Origin: Promethearchaeum sp.
Lineage (GTDB): Archaea; Asgardarchaeota; Lokiarchaeia; Sigyniarchaeales; Promethearchaeaceae
Assembly: GCA_030611625.1 (NCBI GenBank)
Contig: JAUWPK010000167.1
Span: forward strand, 1 to 7,813
DNA length: 7,813 nt
Direction: 5' to 3'
A program made the position numbers and the translations under genes. A model generated the notes under the pieces. It made no database searches and had not been told where the DNA came from. It was given only the letters and a program-made list of their open reading frames with translations. Of this stretch, positions 6,021 to 7,813 are shown one piece after another (the first letter of the stretch is position 1; each line of letters starts with the position of its first letter).

Positions 6021-6580
6021 TAAGTTTACTTCTATTGATCTCATTTCTGTCATCTATCCCTGGTGTTTTAATTTGGAAAAAAGTAGATAGTAAAGTGGGA
6101 AGTAAAAAAACATTCATCTTTGCAACAATAGCTTGGATAATTGCATTTATTCCTTTTATTTTTATTAGTGAATATTGGATTGCTGCTATCGCAATGATAT
6201 TTCTGGGTTTTGGATTAGGAGGTGCTCCATTCTTAATAGATTTAAATATTTCAAACATAATAGATGAAGATGAGTTACAAACAAACCAAAGACGTGAAGC
6301 TTCATATTATGGAGTCCATGCATTACTAATCAGATTATCAACAATAATGACTATTCTATCTGTGAGCTTCATCTTAGACACAAATGGATGGCGTGTTTAC
6401 GATCCAAGTAATGTTACTTCAGAATTGAAATTTGGATTAAAAAGTCTAATGTCACTATTTCCCGCAGGTGCTTTGTTAATAAGTTTAATTTTTCTTAGCC
6501 TTTTTCCACTTAATAAGAAAAGAGTGGAAGAAATCCATCTTAAAAAGAAGGAGCTGCATAATCTTCAGGTCAAGAAGTGA
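5939..6580 (+). CDS. GPH-family symporter, C-terminal part after frameshift (helices 8-12)
   Basis: This is the second half of the transporter in the -1 frame. Real homologous sequence begins about 6008 (DSILISLLLL). The ATG at 5939 and the residues up to 6007 read the wrong frame of the first half and are not native protein. It contains five hydrophobic helices, the GLGGAPFLID turn in helix 10, and the family-typical stretch DEDELQTNQRREASYYG, where many GPH proteins have E-x-x-T-G-x-R-R-E-G and then YG. The cytoplasmic tail is Lys-rich. If the break is real, neither half would transport alone. If it is a sequence error, one intact gene runs from 5166 to 6580. The gene converges on the surface-protein gene 30 nt away. 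Confidence 0.8.
   Translation: MVCFWTITNDYSIIRYLRTQYDQDSILISLLLLISFLSSIPGVLIWKKVDSKVGSKKTFIFATIAWIIAFIPFIFISEYWIAAIAMIFLGFGLGGAPFLIDLNISNIIDEDELQTNQRREASYYGVHALLIRLSTIMTILSVSFILDTNGWRVYDPSNVTSELKFGLKSLMSLFPAGALLISLIFLSLFPLNKKRVEEIHLKKKELHNLQVKK
6003..6010 (+). other. Probable single-base deletion site in the symporter gene
   Basis: Reading ACC AAG ATT gives T-K-I and soon a stop. Adding one A (ACC AAA GAT TCG) joins LNMTK to DSILIS and restores a continuous family-like protein. The missing base is therefore best placed in the AA at 6006-6007. An error in an A-run or a genuine inactivating mutation would look the same here. Confidence 0.75.
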
Positions 6581-6588
6581 GAATTAAT

Positions 6589-6610
6589 AAAAAAAAATGG
6601 AAAAAAAAAA
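6589..6610 (-). terminator. U-tract terminator of the surface-protein gene
   Basis: Immediately after the minus-strand stop codon (TAA, 6613-6611) the transcript would read U10 (6610-6601), four other bases, then U9 (6597-6589). Long U-runs without a required hairpin are the usual archaeal intrinsic terminators. The plus-strand transporter has no comparable T-run after its stop at 6580. Confidence 0.65.
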
Positions 6611-7813
6611 TTAGTTCAACCGTCGTCGATGAATTAGAATAGTGATTACACTAACAATCGCACAGTTAATCAATAAGAAGAAAATAAGTGAATAGCCTGA
6701 AATTGTAATATCTGTGTCATCACCAGGATCTTCTTTGAAAGTAACTTCAATTGTATGATTTGAATCTACATTATTGAAGGTATATGAGCTGAGATTTCCT
6801 ACACTTCCACCATCTACAATAACATCATCAACTAAATACCCCGTATCGGGTGAAAAATTAAAAGTAATATCGTCTCCTTCCAACACTTCAATATCACCTT
6901 TAGGATCAATATCACCATTTATTCCAGTTGAAGCATGAATTGTATAATAAATCACTTCAAATGTCGGAAGGAAAATCATCTGCATATAGGCAGGTCCTCC
7001 ATCATCTCCACCATTTGCAAAGGTTTCAGTTCGATCTAATGTAAAATTATAAACAGTTCCATTTGAAAATAGTTCAATATACATAAAATCTCCAGATGTA
7101 GTGTTTGTAAACATTGCTGAATTAGCATCTGAAACAACAGAATCAAATACATAATGGGGAGATATCGGGTTTACATAGATATCATAATATAGATCTTCAA
7201 TATCTTGTCCTGTAGTTCCTTCTGCATATAACATATTTATAGGACCATTTTCGCAATGATAATTTCCTGCATTATTTGCAACTCCGATAGCCCCATTTTC
7301 TTCTTCATGTTCGGATAATATCCATTCAGAAGTATCATCATCCCAATCATAAATTGAAGCATTAATTTCCCAAATTTGATCATATATCATATAATACTCT
7401 CCACTTCTAATAGCTGCATTAGTAATTACATATTTTGAGAACCCTTCAATTTCATAAGGACCTCCAGTGTCTTCTCCTCGATATAATGTTGAATAAAATA
7501 TATCATCATTTACAGTATAAACAAAAGAAGTTTCATCTGTTCCAGCTGCATGAGGTAGTTCCTCTTCGTTTGATCGAATTCTAGATGATATATATTCGCC
7601 CATAGTATATGTTGCATTCTTCAATATTCCAGAATCACCATCTAACTCGATATATAAAAATTGATTCGAAGTACTATTAAATAGTTTTACAGACCAAGGC
7701 CCTATTTCGGACTCACCCAATCCTCCATACATAGAATACATTGGAGAAAGAGTGGCATTTAACATTTCTCCTGTTATTCCTGCAGGATATACTAAACTTC
7801 CCGCTCCAGAATC
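6611..7813 (-). CDS. Surface protein with InlB-type repeat and C-terminal membrane anchor (5' end outside window)
   Basis: The frame stays open to the window edge: 16 further codons precede the ATG at 7765, which is thus probably internal. 400 residues are visible, and the signal peptide, if any, lies outside. Numbering from the first visible residue, two related stretches occur around 44-74 (core FLYIEL) and 235-265 (core FMYIEL). Residues 290-361 match the divergent InlB B-repeat/Flg_new_2 type of domain (GxIxPxG, EGDDITF, PDTGYLVDDVIVDG, YTFNNV, HTIEVTF). Then come an acidic linker, ISGYS, a membrane helix (about 374-394) and HRRRLN. Nine N-x-S/T sequons and a high acidic content fit a glycosylated extracellular protein. 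The C-terminus resembles the IPGYS-type sorting/anchor tails of Asgard archaea, with Ser for Pro. The function is unknown; adhesion or cell-surface structure is likely. It ends in a strong U-tract. Confidence 0.8.
   Translation of the reverse strand, partial: DSGAGSLVYPAGITGEMLNATLSPMYSMYGGLGESEIGPWSVKLFNSTSNQFLYIELDGDSGILKNATYTMGEYISSRIRSNEEELPHAAGTDETSFVYTVNDDIFYSTLYRGEDTGGPYEIEGFSKYVITNAAIRSGEYYMIYDQIWEINASIYDWDDDTSEWILSEHEEENGAIGVANNAGNYHCENGPINMLYAEGTTGQDIEDLYYDIYVNPISPHYVFDSVVSDANSAMFTNTTSGDFMYIELFSNGTVYNFTLDRTETFANGGDDGGPAYMQMIFLPTFEVIYYTIHASTGINGDIDPKGDIEVLEGDDITFNFSPDTGYLVDDVIVDGGSVGNLSSYTFNNVDSNHTIEVTFKEDPGDDTDITISGYSLIFFLLINCAIVSVITILIHRRRLN

Noticed and set aside
5995..6258. Open frame of 87 codons on the minus strand
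   Set aside because: It is a shadow of the transporter C-terminal half.
7763..7765. ATG as the start of the surface protein
   Set aside because: The frame stays open upstream to the window edge. No signal peptide follows this ATG, and the next residues read as mid-domain sequence.

Overview
This is an AT-rich window (about one third G+C by eye), densely packed with protein genes and with no rRNA, tRNA, CRISPR array or insertion sequence that I can see. It looks archaeal and most likely Asgard (Lokiarchaeota-like). The main clue is the last gene. It encodes a glycosylation-site-rich surface protein with an InlB-type repeat, and it ends in an I-x-G-Y-S motif, a membrane helix and an Arg-rich tail. 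That layout is familiar from Asgard surface proteins. The A/T-rich candidate promoters and the long U-tract immediately after a stop codon also fit archaea. The lineage call is an inference, not proven by a marker gene.

Layout from left to right: (1) the N-terminal part of a thiamine-diphosphate (ThDP) enzyme on the minus strand, cut by the window edge; (2) a 94-nt divergent spacer with a short tandem repeat; (3) a plus-strand pair, a YhhN/TMEM86-type membrane protein followed 13 nt later by an IlvD/Edd-family dehydratase; (4) a convergent minus-strand pair, an MBL-fold hydrolase with a TTG start followed by a Gfo/Idh/MocA oxidoreductase; (5) a 113-nt divergent promoter region; (6) a plus-strand GPH-family sugar:cation symporter split by an apparent single-base frameshift; (7) a convergent minus-strand surface protein that runs off the right edge. 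There is no gene-free stretch longer than about 115 bases.

Taken together, a sugar permease, an NAD-type sugar dehydrogenase, an MBL hydrolase that could open a lactone, an IlvD/Edd dehydratase and an IolD-like/ALS-like ThDP enzyme resemble the parts of a non-phosphorylative oxidative sugar or cyclitol pathway. The genes are in several transcription units, so this is a neighbourhood hypothesis. The plainer alternative for the ThDP enzyme and dehydratase is branched-chain amino acid synthesis, but both proteins carry motif differences from the canonical enzymes. The YhhN protein is probably a lipid-related bystander. It is of interest because its family cleaves vinyl-ether lysolipids.
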